The notes below the pieces were generated by a model. That model was not told the origin of the DNA and did not search any database. It worked only from the letters and a program-made list of their open reading frames with translations. From Macquaria australasica (taxonomy: Eukaryota; Chordata; Actinopteri; Centrarchiformes; Percichthyidae): DNA of 64,000 nucleotides. The stretch is from the NCBI GenBank assembly GCA_005408345.1, contig SEMN01000525.1, positions 248,001 through 312,000 on the forward strand, given 5' to 3'. Positions 1 to 10,337 of the stretch are shown in pieces; positions within the stretch are counted from its first letter, which is position 1; the number at the start of each line of letters is the position of its first letter. The position numbers and the translations under genes are program-made.

Positions 1-1227
1 ACACTTATTATTACAATATGTTCACACACGTTTTTTTGTCCAACAATATCAAAGAGGAGCAAGGCAAAAATGATTCACACCCAGAGAGAGAAAAAACAGG
101 TAAAAAAAAAGAAAAAAGAAATACAAATATTTGTGCCCTGCTGTAACCCTCCACAAATGGAAAAAGGACTGACACTGAATACAAAAATATCACAATTTTT
201 ATATATCAAATTGCCTCTGTTGGCTCTTGTTCAGGAATACGCTCATTTCTCAAGAGAGCTTGTCAGCCGAGAGAATCTCTATTTTTAACCTTCTGGTTTT
301 TTCTTTTTTGATTACCACTTGCAGTTCCAATTGTCCAACGCACTCTGCATCACTGCAAATATGACCTGTCCTGGGTGGTTCAGCGTTTTTTGATGAACCT
401 TCTTTTTTTTTTCTTCACATTACAAAACTACACTTCTATTCACACATTTTCAAGTTTAAATTCTTGTTTTTAAACCCTTTTAAAAAGCAATAGCACTTCC
501 TCTTATCTGCCGCATCCCTCTTACTCATTACTTAAGGCTTCAAAATTGCTTCTTTTTTTTTTTTCCTCTGCTCGTCTGTGGTTGGAGGGGCAGGGGGAGA
601 CTATAAGCGAAGAATAAACATCCATTTGAACGACTTTTCAAATCCAAGCAACCTCTCCTTTTGTTATCGTTTACCCTTTTATACACATTTTGCTTAAAAA
701 CACAGACAATCATAAATCAACTTTTGAAAAAGCATGAGATGAAGTAGCAATGATGAAATAATGCAAAACATAAACACAAAAAAAATGTGCTTTTGCCCAA
801 AAAATGAAAACAACTTAGAGGTAGCTTTTATAACAAAAATAACCAAACCTTCCGGCTCATTAACAAGCGGGGTTAATAATACCAAGTTTGGTGACAAGTA
901 ATGCACAAAGAAATACACATTAGAAAAACAAACAAACAAAAAAAATCTCTCTTCACCATGGCACTTAAATTTTTCTGTGTACACATTGCTTCATGTTGTG
1001 CAATGCATCTTTTTCGACATACACCCATGAACACACACAAAAAAAGTGTACAAATGAAACAAAAGGGAAAATTAAAATACATAAGCAACATGAGGTCACA
1101 AAACGAGGTAATTCAAGTACGATGTGTTGAGATCAAACTCAAGGTCAACAACAACAACAGCAACAACAACAACAACAGGAGATGAGAGAGACAAAGCGCA
1201 GGGACAAAACCACAGAGAAAGAGTTGA
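1..1227. other. AT-rich region without a recognisable gene (downstream flank or distal 3' UTR of zbtb16)
   Basis: This stretch is very AT-rich, with many poly-A and poly-T runs (for example near 103-120, 405-415 and 550-563). Frames of 60-96 codons occur on both strands and overlap one another, as expected where stop codons are scarce by chance, and none resembles a known protein. It lies 3' of the zbtb16 stop codon on the gene's strand, so it is either beyond the poly(A) site or part of a longer 3' UTR. Sequence alone does not decide between these. Confidence 0.5.
1146..1178 (+). repeat. (CAA)n microsatellite, interrupted by one CAG
   Basis: About eleven CAA-type triplets with one CAG interruption are visible. 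On the zbtb16 strand this reads as a GTT/TTG repeat, just past the candidate poly(A) signal. Confidence 0.85.
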
Positions 1228-1233
1228 TTTATT
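1228..1233 (-). terminator. Candidate zbtb16 poly(A) signal (AATAAA on the minus strand)
   Basis: The plus strand reads TTTATT here, giving the canonical AATAAA on the gene's strand. It is followed within about 30 bases by a GT-rich stretch (TGTGGTTTTGT on the minus strand), the usual arrangement for a cleavage site. Reading down from the stop codon, this is the first exact AATAAA I found; weaker ATTAAA hexamers occur at 2712-2717 and 1784-1789. If used, it gives a 3' UTR of about 2.9 kb. The call rests only on motif and position. Confidence 0.35.
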
Positions 1234-1642
1234 CTGTCATCTTACTGGTTGCCCCCTAAGCTGCTAGGCCGTGTCTCGTCCAATCAGTGATTTCCCCCTT
1301 TTTCACCGGCCATTTGGATATGTGATCACCCTGGTAACGCTGTGACATGCAGTGATCCTCATTAAAGCCTTAGGTTCAACCATAATATCTGTCGCTGCGT
1401 AAGTAAGCCGTACAGGTCTAACGCTGCATTTCAGAGACGTCAGAAAGTTGGAAATTCCCACCTCCTGCTCAACAAAATAAGCCTTTCAGTTTGAGCTGTA
1501 TGCAGATTTTTTTTGGAGCAAGAATATTGTTGTTACTGAGTTGCGTTTCTCCCAGGATGCAGTTATGTCAACAGTGCAGCATGTACCGTAAATGCTACAC
1601 AACTTTTAACATTTTAACAACCCTCAAAGCAGGGTCTGCTTT

Positions 1643-1905
1643 AACCAAAAATGAGCTGAGGGCCCCTGCTGACCCACCTTTCCTCCCACTCTCTGCACGT
1701 TAGTGTACACAAGTATCCAATGCAAATAGTAGGGTACACATAGCATCTTAATTATATTTTTCTTAAAGCCAGTCAGTGGTCATTTTAATCAGTGCAAATG
1801 TATTTGGGAATATGTACCATTTAAACACAACATCTGTAATATAACTACATTAAAGGACCCCCAGATAACGCAGGACTCGCCTTAAGGCCCTTATTTCAGT
1901 TGACA
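1643..1905 (+). repeat. Diverged dispersed repeat, copy A (partner near 16420)
   Basis: Three short blocks here (near 1643-1667, 1801-1829 and 1876-1905) recur in the same order and strand near 16421-16613. Shared words are CAAAAATGAGCT, GGAATATG followed by ACCAT and TTTAAACACA, and CCTTAAGGCC. Spacing differs, so the copies carry internal deletions. I do not recognise the family. Shared order makes an old mobile element more likely than chance. Confidence 0.45.
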
Positions 1906-4090
1906 TTCTACTCCAGTGGTGCACAAAAACCTACCGAGATGCAGTGAATCTGCGGCTTTTGGGATCCCTCTCCCCCTTTGCCCAGTTAAGAGTTTGAATT
2001 TGAAGATCCCACGAGCTCCAGTACACCCAGTATGTGATCTGCTTCAGCCCTTTTGTCAGATCATTTTAACCAGTCTATAAAAACACCTGGTGGTGAACGA
2101 TTACACATACTCATCTGGTTGTCTACCTAATGTATGAGCTGTTGCATGAGAGAATAGCATTTTATGTTGAATGGGGAAAATTGTCCGAACTGAGCCACTG
2201 GAAGGCAGGGAGAGTAATAACAACCTCCAAGGTGGGGAATTATAGGTTTCTGACTTCCAGTGAAAGGCAGCATTAACCTGCTATGTATTCTGACACAGCC
2301 TAGCCTGAACCCGGCTCACATTCTTTCACATTCATGTTTTGATGCCATATAACAGTCTTCAACCTGCCACACCACCTTTGACAAATGCTAAGGTGTGCAG
2401 CTAAGGCATTCCCAGCACTTCTTCAACATTCAACACACATATGAGCAGTCGAAGTCACAGGACTCCCACAGAAAGCAGCTGTTAACCTTTTTTTTTTCTT
2501 CCATTTTTGTATTCTATCACTGCGGTGAATGGACAGATCTGTCGTGGTCAAAGTGTTACTGTTTATGTGTCAGTTTGTGTAGTTCATCATTAGTGTGAGA
2601 TAACGTGAGTAATCTGGCTAATGTACATGGATAAAAGCAGTCCAGTTATCTATTGCTGAGTAAGGTGGATAGGCTGGGATTAATGTGGCATACTGTAATA
2701 GTGAGTTATGATTTAATGAACAAAAGATATACCTAGCAGACATCAAACAGAGACTGTTGTCGTAATGTGTTTTACCTGTGCAATCAAGCCATGATAAACT
2801 ATGATGCAGAGCTAAAAAAAAAAAGAAAAATGATGAAAAAGTGACGCAAGTTAGCCTTTGGCTCTCCGGGGAGAACCGTGGGTGGCCAGTGGTGACTAGA
2901 CCTTCTCCAGCCCTCATCTGACAGAGATGCAGAACCAGGAATACTTCTGAGAAAACTGGGACTTCCAAACAAAAAAGCAGCACTAGCACCTTCCCCCCCT
3001 CACAACCAAACAGGTGCTTGGTTTGCAGTATTTTAGTGCTCCCATTCATCCAGTTCAACTGTTTCACCTACTGCATACGCCTGCCGGCTCCGCTGCTGAT
3101 TCTCAGGGGCTATCTCTCTGCCACCGCTGAGATCTGAAGGATCTCATGTATGGGCAGGTTATACTGGGAGATTTCTTTGAAAACTGGGAAGATCTGTGTC
3201 TACTGCACAGGCAGAAATGATGGAAGGTTGCAAAACGATAGAAAGGATCAGGGGCGTCTTCCACCCAAAGCAGTTAATTCAAACTCTGGAGCGTACATTT
3301 CTTTGATTAAATTTGTTTGGCGTGGTAAAACTGATGGAAATATGTCTCAGTCCTCCTCCAAGATCATTTGTTTTGGTCCATAACAACCATAACATGAAGG
3401 TTTGTGGCCATAAGAAGGATTTTGGCTTCTGAAAGCCAGCAGTTCCTCAATACTTGGAAAGCAAACCATGATATGATGAACTGGGGGCCTAAACGGATGC
3501 TCATATTCACATTCTTCATGTGATTCAAACTAGTATGACCAAACAGGGTGGATGTAAACAAACCAATACCAAAGTAGAACAAAAAAAACCCTTTCCCCTA
3601 AAAGAAAAACCTCAAAATGGAGTGGAAGACTCGGTTCCTGAAGGCAAGAATTTGTAGGTTCAGATAGCCCTTGAGAATCTGCTTTCTCACCACTGTGGCA
3701 GCAGCATCCAAAAAGTCACTTCCTTGCAGCTTGCTCGCTTTATGGTGCTGCATGAAATGACCTGAAACAATAACACAGTTGCAGATGTAGTGAATGACCC
3801 GGTGAATCCGAACAATGGTGGAGAATCTCTCTCCGTGTCCAAGTCTTCCTCTTCTTAGAACTTTTGTCCCATCATCACCACCCCTATACCCCGTCGGTCG
3901 TCGCCGCCTTTGCATGAAAAGAAAAAAAAGAGAAAACAAACCCTCTTGCTTTCGAGTCTCTTGCCGTTGACATTCCTAAATCCACCACAGCCTCATGCCT
4001 CCTATCCGCTCAATTACATTCCTCTTACCTCTCAACCCCCGCCCCCACCCTCACGCGTACCCTCCCCTCTCTTCATTCACTCTCCCAGCC

Positions 4091-4320
4091 TCAGACATAG
4101 CAGAGGTACAGGTAGGTCTTCTCTATGCGCCAGTCTGGGGGGATGTCTTCGGGCTTGTGGCCTTTCATGTGCTTCTGCATGGCTGACAGGCTGGGGCAGT
4201 ACTCCAGGCAGATGGTGCATTGGTAGGGCGAGGCGCCGTTGTGGGTGCGCAGGTGCTTGATCATGGCCGAGTAGTCCCTGGATCGCTGGTGGCACAGCTT
4301 GCACTCGAATGGCTTCTCAC
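4091..4320 (-). CDS. zbtb16: zbtb16 terminal coding exon: zinc fingers 8-9 and conserved C-terminus
   Basis: This exon encodes the last 75 residues of PLZF/ZBTB16, a nuclear BTB-zinc finger repressor that recruits corepressor and histone deacetylase complexes and can act as a CUL3 substrate adaptor. Two C2H2 fingers are intact: CKLCHQRSRDYSAMIKHLRTH and CTICLEYCPSLSAMQKHMKGH, joined by a HNGASPY linker. After them comes the PLZF signature tail ending KTYLYLCYV and a TGA stop at 4091-4093. The acceptor is minus-strand CATTCTTAG; the exon begins with GT, completing a Gly codon split with the previous exon (phase 1). Length is 230 nt with stop. The C-terminal tail is characteristic of this protein and makes the identification firm. 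As I recall the human protein, only a few residues differ (Leu for Thr in ICLEY, Ala for Ser in LSAMQ, Asp for Glu in KPEDIP). Confidence 0.97.
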
Positions 4321-5656
4321 CTAAGAATGATAGGGTGGGGTTGAAGACAATAAGTGTGTGAGCCATAGTGCCATTCAGTGACATTATTATGTCCTTTTGA
4401 AGCATGATGTGATCTGTTAATCAGGAAATAAATGCATATGATACAGAAATCAATTGAAAGAGAAGGAAAAGATGTATTAGCCTATGCCATGATAGCCAAA
4501 TTGCTAAGTCATTTATGGCATTTGAAGTATTATGACAACCTGGCTCTTACTTTTGTAGTTTTGGCCACGATTCCTATCAGTTATGATACTGTACTTAGTA
4601 AAGTAATTACAGAAATCTGGGGAACACAATGACAACGAACAATCAGACAGTCAGACAACAAATCAACGATTTAGCTGGATTACCTAAACCACTTTATTTG
4701 GAGATAAAACTGCAGGCGAGTGTACCCAAAATGTTGGCAACAATCCCTAACTGCACAGGAGAATTGTGTGTGCAAAACTACAGTAAGTATGGTACACCTT
4801 CGTTTTCTCAGTCCAGTAAGTTTGGCTAACCTGCTCATGCTTCAGACTTCTTGTTAGTGATCGTAGCAATTCACTCGGTGACAATGCTTTTATTACTGAT
4901 ACGAATGCTGGGCCAAAACTACAAAACTAAGATCCACAGTGTAATGAAACTGAATCATCCTTTAATGAACAGTTAAGACTGCAGCATATGAAACCTGTTG
5001 TGTGAGAAGTAAAAAAAGTCTCTATATCAGGGCTTCAGGAGAGATAAATCCCATATCCCATCACCACTAATTTAGAGACCGCAGATTTCACCCTGTTGGC
5101 CCACAAGAAATTCTGGTGTTGTTATGATAATTGGAGTGTGCACACACAGTAAGTGACAAGTCAAAACCCAGGAGTAAAATCCCAACTGTCTCCTGAACAG
5201 CAGTGTGCAGCAGTAAAAGACCACTCTAACTCTTTAAAGTCATTCCCCAATAATTGGTACAACACAAACACGAAAGAAGAATAAATGCATAAACGTACAG
5301 TAGCAGAGTTTGTTCACCTCTGAGAGGCAGTATCAACACAGGGCCAGTCAGATCCATCCAAACCATCCCTCTAGCAGCTAACAAAATGATCTTCTAATTA
5401 TTGTTGTGGTTGAGGGGATTGAAATCCTTTGTGTTCAGTCATTATCAATTCTCATTACTGCCATTATTAAAAAGACCCCACTGTATTGGGGCTTTCCCAT
5501 CATGCTGTGCAACAGAAGAAAATGAAAAGCAGAGATGTCCTGCTATTTAATCGAATGTGCAACCATCGAATGTGGCAGCAGAGGTTTCTAAGACCATGCA
5601 GAGAATAACTTGTTCCTTAGATCTCCCTACCACCAAAAGACAACACTCAGGAGTTG

Positions 5657-5664
5657 TGACGTCA
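5657..5664. promoter_or_regulatory. Full cAMP-response element palindrome (TGACGTCA)
   Basis: An exact TGACGTCA lies in an intron. This octamer is the consensus for CREB/ATF family dimers. A single 8-mer is expected about once per 65 kb by chance, so function is not established. A second exact copy is at 45219-45226. Confidence 0.3.
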
Positions 5665-6109
5665 GAATGCAGATGTTTATCTATGCAAATAGATAATTAA
5701 ATCATGTTCGCACAAGGTCCACTTTCTAGAGCTTTTAACTGCGTCTCAGAGCGCCGGTTGAAAACTACATCCGCTTAAGAAGACTGTGAGATGCAGCTGA
5801 AAGCTCCAGAAAAAGCTAGTAGCAATGTAATGCAATGTTGAGTATAATGTTGTGCATGAATGGTAGAAATGGTGGGTAAAACTGTGAAAATAGGAACTGG
5901 GTAATAATAAACTGCAGAGTTATTCTTTAATTGTGAGAATACTCAAATAGACCTGTAGTGAGATAAGAACAATCTAATAAAATTTAGATTAAGATATAAT
6001 GTGCTACAATTCCAGGAAAGTATGATATTTAAATGTCTGGTATTTCTTTTATAAACCTCATCTAATCGACTAATCTATGGTACATTACACAAAATACAGC
6101 TCCTGCCAT

Positions 6110-6345
6110 GGAGAACTCCTGAAGGTGCCATAAATCAAAGTGCAGCGCTGCTTTCTTGCTGTGGGGGCTGCTATATTCAAGAGGCACATTTCAATTCAGC
6201 AACAGCAGCCATCCTAAATGTGCTAATGATTTGAGTGATGGCAGGGAATAATCCACCAGCGCTCAAGCCGGCAGACGCAAATTAGACATGTAAATGCTGA
6301 CCTTTACCAATGGCATTTGAAATGAGCTGTCGGAAGTGATCTGGC
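6110..6345. promoter_or_regulatory. Candidate conserved non-coding element (intronic)
   Basis: This block has even base composition, no simple repeats and clustered developmental factor cores, including GCTAATGATT and GCAAATTAGA. It contrasts with the AT-rich slippage-prone sequence before it. Such texture is typical of conserved enhancers in introns of developmental transcription factor genes. Conservation was not tested, so this is an inference. Confidence 0.3.
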
Positions 6346-7260
6346 CCAGCGCTTGCTGTCACCTTTCAGCTGGAGCCTCACACATGTGTGCTGGCAAAGC
6401 GGGCGGCTTCGTGCCTCCGCCGCTCGGTCTGTCTGTTCTTTTGGAGCCCTGGTTAACCTTGACCTCCGTGGGGGCTGGGTTACGACGCCATTTAGCCAAT
6501 AAGCATAAATACAGTGTTGCAGGTCATCGTGTGTTACTCTGCAGCAGTGTGGACACCTGCATTCTGTTGATATTGATAAGCAGACTGTAAACAAGGTCGC
6601 CTCAAATAACCAGCTAATAATGAATTGCAAATGGGGCCCAAGTATTGATCCGCCATTGGCATTTGGGATGTGGGTGAGAGAAGGAGGCGGGGGGGTTAGG
6701 TTGCCAATGTCGATGATTCATCAAGCAGCTCCCTTTTGTGCGAGGTGGCCTTTGACTGTGAGCTTGTCACTTGCTCTTGTTATCTGCTGTTGCTCTCCGG
6801 CTTAACGCAAAGCCCCCTCCCTCACACAAAAGGGGAAAGGGTGGACGGAGGGGAGCCAATTATTGGACAGGCTGCCTTGATAGTGTGGCTTAACAGCTGG
6901 CTTATTGAATGGGAGATGGGGAGGGTGCTGCTGTGAGTGTGAGTTAGAGAAAAAGAGACGGTGAGGAAGCATAAAGCCTTGGCTGTGTGCCATCCTGGTG
7001 AGCACTTGTGGTATCCTCGCTCAGTCTGGTATGTAGCGTGCACTCATTCTCCAGGGCACCCAGCTTATCACTGTGTCAACATCTTTATGGGGCTCTAAAT
7101 ATACCGGGATCAATACATAGTCTTCTGAGACATCCATCTACTGTATCACAGCAACAAAGATATTCATCTGGTCTGGTCTGTGCCTTGCAACTTGGATTTC
7201 CTACAACAAAGTCCTATAACAGGCACCAAAAGCTGCATCATGTTTCAACACTGTAGTATT

Positions 7261-7294
7261 ATGAGGGTGCAATGAGATATAACGTTGCACTCAT
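7261..7294. repeat. Short inverted repeat (about 10-bp arms)
   Basis: ATGAGGGTGCAA at 7261-7272 is the near-complement of TTGCACTCAT at 7285-7294, with one unpaired base and a loop of about 12 nt. It may be the remains of a small inverted-repeat transposon or a chance hairpin. Confidence 0.45.
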
Positions 7295-7489
7295 ATCAAA
7301 TTAGAAGAAGTCGAAGAATCGGGTGATGTCTCATTGCTACAATTTGAAAGCATTCATGATACTCATAAATAGGGCCAGACCGATGTATTTTTAAGTGGAT
7401 ATCTATATATGAGAGTAAAAACCAACATAATAACTCTATATAGTTATAATAGTTATATGTTTTTTTTAAAAACACAAATAATTTTTAAA

Positions 7490-7875
7490 AGATCGCAGGA
7501 ATACTTCAACATTTTGGCAAATATGCTTATTGACTTTCTGACTGAAAATGAGATGAGATCAGTCTCATGTCTGTGTGCTACATGTACGTACGGAGCTGGA
7601 GTCAGGAGGTTGTTAGCTTAGCTTAGCATAAAGATTGGAAACAGGGGGAAACAGCTAGCCTACTACAAACCCTTCTAAAGATCACTAATTAACATATTGG
7701 TTGTTTAAACTGTGTTGTTTTAGAGGGAGTTACGCGGTCACAGTGAAGTTGCCAGGTTTGGTACCATTGTGCCGGCACAGAGACCAAAACCAAAACCTCT
7801 GCTTGCAGACCATATCTGGCAATGTTGAGATGCCGCACAAGAAAATCAAGAAATAATTCCAGCACATAACACTTC
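7490..7875 (+). mobile_element. Teleost interspersed repeat, non-autonomous, near the ZF6-7 exon donor
   Basis: The sequence has features I associate with a very common percomorph repeat: an AATACTTCAACATTTTGGC-like start, an ATGAGATCAG/CTCATGTCTG block, the hallmark GCTTAGCTTAGCATAAAGA with GGAAACAGGGGGAAACAGC, then a TCACTAATTAACAT block and a region ending AAGAAATAATTCCAGCACAT. It encodes nothing recognisable and looks diverged. Ends are approximate and set by eye. The family name is not given because it could not be checked. On the gene strand it begins about 75 bases into the intron, after the donor at 7950. Confidence 0.7.
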
Positions 7876-7950
7876 CCAATGCTTTCGTTATCAACATCAA
7901 TAAATGCAGCGTTCTTCTCTTCAAACATCGTCTTTGTCAGTTGGACTTAC

Positions 7951-8118
7951 CTGTGTGCACACGGTAGTGGGTTTCCAGCTGGTGCTTGAGGCTGAACTTC
8001 TTCCCACAGCCATTACATTCATAGGGCTTCTCCCCAGTGTGGATGCGTTTGTGGCCCTTCAGTGTGCTCTCATCTCGGAAGCAGCTCCCGCAGAACTCGC
8101 ATTCAAATGGGTGGTCCC
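7951..8118 (-). CDS. zbtb16: zbtb16 internal exon: zinc fingers 6-7
   Basis: This exon of 168 nt (56 codons, phase 1 at both ends) encodes two complete C2H2 fingers of PLZF: CEFCGSCFRDESTLKGHKRIH and CNGCGKKFSLKHQLETHYRVH. They are joined by a canonical TGEKPY linker; the exon opens with GDHPF and ends HTG. In the PLZF family the C-terminal finger block is the sequence-specific DNA-binding region. The donor after CACACAG is GTAAGT, close to consensus. The acceptor is a tandem CAGCAG: the downstream AG gives the family sequence HTGDHP, while the upstream AG adds one codon. The canonical downstream start is used here. Compared with the human protein as I remember it, changes are Phe for Tyr in DHPF and Gly for Ser in TLKGH. 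Confidence 0.97.
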
Positions 8119-8124
8119 CTGCTG
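8119..8124 (-). other. zbtb16: Tandem (NAGNAG) splice acceptor of the ZF6-7 exon
   Basis: On the minus strand the intron ends TTTTCAGCAG directly before GGGACC. Splicing at the second CAG joins the previous G to GG and gives HT-G-D-H, the family sequence. Splicing at the first CAG adds CAG and gives HT-A-G-D-H, one extra alanine in the linker between fingers 5 and 6. The Y-rich context suits either AG. Actual use is unknown. Confidence 0.75.
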
Positions 8125-9686
8125 AAAATGTGGAGAAAGAGAAGCAAAAGTTTACTTTGTCTGCAGACAAGATCTTGTTGTGAAAAGGCGAAAGTAGAGC
8201 ACTTCTCGAGCTTGTGTGAAGATACAGACGGAGGGGCAGGACTGACGGACAACTGAGTATGAAGGCCAGAAACATTCCATTTACACACACAAATTAATCT
8301 GAATTTTGCTAAAACTTTAACCAAGGTAAAGTAATTGTGACAAACAAGAATCTTATATGCTTGTGGTTGGCTCTCACCAGCAGTCTGACTATGGTTGGTT
8401 GTAAACAAACAGTTGTGATACCTAAAGGGAGCCACATTACTGAATGCTTTGTCTGATTATTTTGGTGGGTTTATGCACAACGCCAGAACAATAGGCATTT
8501 ATGCTCTAATGGATACCCACCTAAAGGCTTTAATACTAGCAGACAGATGCAACCCATCTTTTGTCTTTCTCTACACATCACCTGTACTGTTGTCTTGCTT
8601 GCTTGCTGTTTTTACTGCCTTAAATAATTGTAGCCTGTCATGGCTGTTCACTGGCCATGAGATGCATTATTGACCATGCGGTCCCAGTCTCACAATGCAT
8701 TAATGGATAACCTGACTGATGTATGCATGTATATACAGTATACATTTTTAATCTACTGTTTAATTTGCCTTATTCTATTTCAGATAGAGTGACTTAAAAG
8801 AAAACTGGATTTTAACCACCATGCCTTATATCTTCAGTGTTTTAGGTATTTAAAACATTTAGGGTAACGTTTTGGTCACGGCTAAATGAGAAGAACTGAA
8901 ACTGCAAATTAAGTTGTAGACAAATATATCCATTCATGGCTCCTCTGTCTAATCCTCTCACACTGCGTAAATGTATTCTCACTTTTTATTTACGGAGCTC
9001 CATATTTCTATTCTGAGACATTAGACTTGTTTCAGACACCAGGCTGGCAGCGGATGTACAGTATGAGTGCCTTCAGAAATGAAAACGACAACAGGCATCA
9101 CATTCTACCCCTCAGGCTGCCAGAGCGCAGGTCCCCACAGGGCAGCTGTAATGGATATTCAGATGTCAATGATCAGGGGTGTTATGATTTGCAGGAGGCT
9201 CTCACCAGCAGTCCAACAACTAATTGTATTCCGTTGTTTGATGAGGAGCTGCTCCTTGCGTCATTTGCCTCCCCCACCCACTCTGCAGCCAAGTAATGTT
9301 GTGGATATTTATTAATGTATTTCACTTCACCGCTGCAGGTTTAAGTCACCATCAGTGACCTATGCCTTTCATTATCTGCCTGTCCGAGCAGCAACGTGCC
9401 AGGGAATAAATTGCATTTCTCGTTATGAGCTGCTGCCGCTGCCCTGCTGTTAAGAGACAATTTCACTTCCATCTTGCATATTTTATTTAAGATTTTCTTT
9501 TAGACTGCATGTATGTGTTTATTTGATTTATTTAGGAGGAGAGACAGAAAGAGGGATGGGAGAGGAATGAGAGGTGGAAACCCTTTAAATGCCGATCACA
9601 TTTTGGGTGTGCTATACTTTTGTGGAAGAAAACGTTTTCGATACCTTGTGATGTTGGAGGCCTTCCCATTAAAGGGAAGCTTTGAT

Positions 9687-9720
9687 GGGGATGGAGAAGT
9701 GCGGGGGGTGGGGGTGGGGG
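9687..9720 (+). other. G-rich tract with quadruplex potential
   Basis: Runs GGGG at 9687-9690 and GGGGGG, GGGGG, GGGGG at 9703-9720 give four G-tracts within 34 bases. The plus strand is the template strand of zbtb16. This is motif evidence only. Confidence 0.4.
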
Positions 9721-9879
9721 ATAAAACTGAGACAGGGATGGAGCAGGGAATGTGGGTGTATATGGTGGCAGTGGTGGGGGCTGGGTAAAAATCAATAAAA
9801 GTGACAGTCTTTATTTGTCTGCGTGAAGTTATCAGTGGCTCCCGCTGTAAGACATTGTGCTCTTTCTAGCGTTTCAACT

Positions 9880-10085
9880 ACAGCAGAGATCACAATCCAT
9901 CACGGAGCTCTGTGGGCTCGCGCAACGCTGCAAGAATAATAATTGAGCTCAGATTCACCTGCCTTTAATTAGGGTCTCCGATCAGACCGGCGAGTGGGAT
10001 GCTAATACTCAGGCCTATGGAGTGTTATTTACGCTTAATGTCCTGTTGCTGCGCTAACGTCTGCTGTTAGAGAACATCATCAGAA
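9880..10085. promoter_or_regulatory. Candidate conserved non-coding element (intronic)
   Basis: The block has even composition and no repeats, and contains AATAATTGAG, TTTAATTAGG, GGGATGCTAATAC and TTATTTACGC, which are homeodomain- and forkhead-like cores. It stands out from the poly-T and TA repeats that follow. Conservation is inferred from texture and not measured. Confidence 0.35.
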
Positions 10086-10245
10086 ATCTTGAATTGGTAG
10101 GAAAGAGCTCGCTGTCTTTCTTTTTTTTTTACTGCAAAATATGTACACTTTACATCAGTGCTGGACATTTTTCTTTAATTTCAGGATGCTACTAACATGC
10201 ACAAAAATACATTAAAAACATGCATATACATACTGTGTGTGTCTG

Positions 10246-10265
10246 TATATTATATATATATATAT

Positions 10266-10322
<57 letters not shown>

Positions 10323-10337
10323 ATGTATGTATGTATG
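10246..10337. repeat. (TA)n microsatellite followed by (GTAT)n
   Basis: About 70 bases of TA dinucleotides run from 10246 to 10316, broken once by GAG near 10266-10268. A short GTATGTATGTATG tract follows. Frames through it on both strands encode only Ile-Tyr repeats and are not genes. Confidence 0.95.

Larger units (their letters stand above)
1228..4090 (-). other. zbtb16: Probable 3' UTR of zbtb16
   Basis: This region directly follows the stop codon and contains no recognisable coding sequence. Its extent is inferred from the candidate AATAAA at 1228-1233. Small frames inside it, such as 2618-3067 and 3598-3939 on the minus strand, match no family I know and are probably chance. The part next to the stop (about 3900-4090) is pyrimidine-rich on the plus strand, hence purine-rich in the mRNA. 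RNA-seq or 3'-end sequencing would set the true end. Confidence 0.4.
4321..7950 (-). other. zbtb16: zbtb16 intron between the ZF6-7 and ZF8-9 exons (3630 bp)
   Basis: The intron has donor GTAAGT at 7950-7945 and acceptor AG at 4322-4321, phase 1. It contains a full CRE palindrome near 5657, a balanced-composition block near 6110-6345, a short inverted repeat at 7261-7294 and a teleost interspersed repeat at about 7490-7875. Small frames at 4432-4829 and 6304-6936 have no recognisable domain and are taken as non-coding. Confidence 0.9.

Noticed and set aside
4432..4829. Two adjoining 66-codon plus-strand frames near the terminal exon
   Set aside because: Both are short, opposite to the gene and without domains; adjacency looks coincidental.
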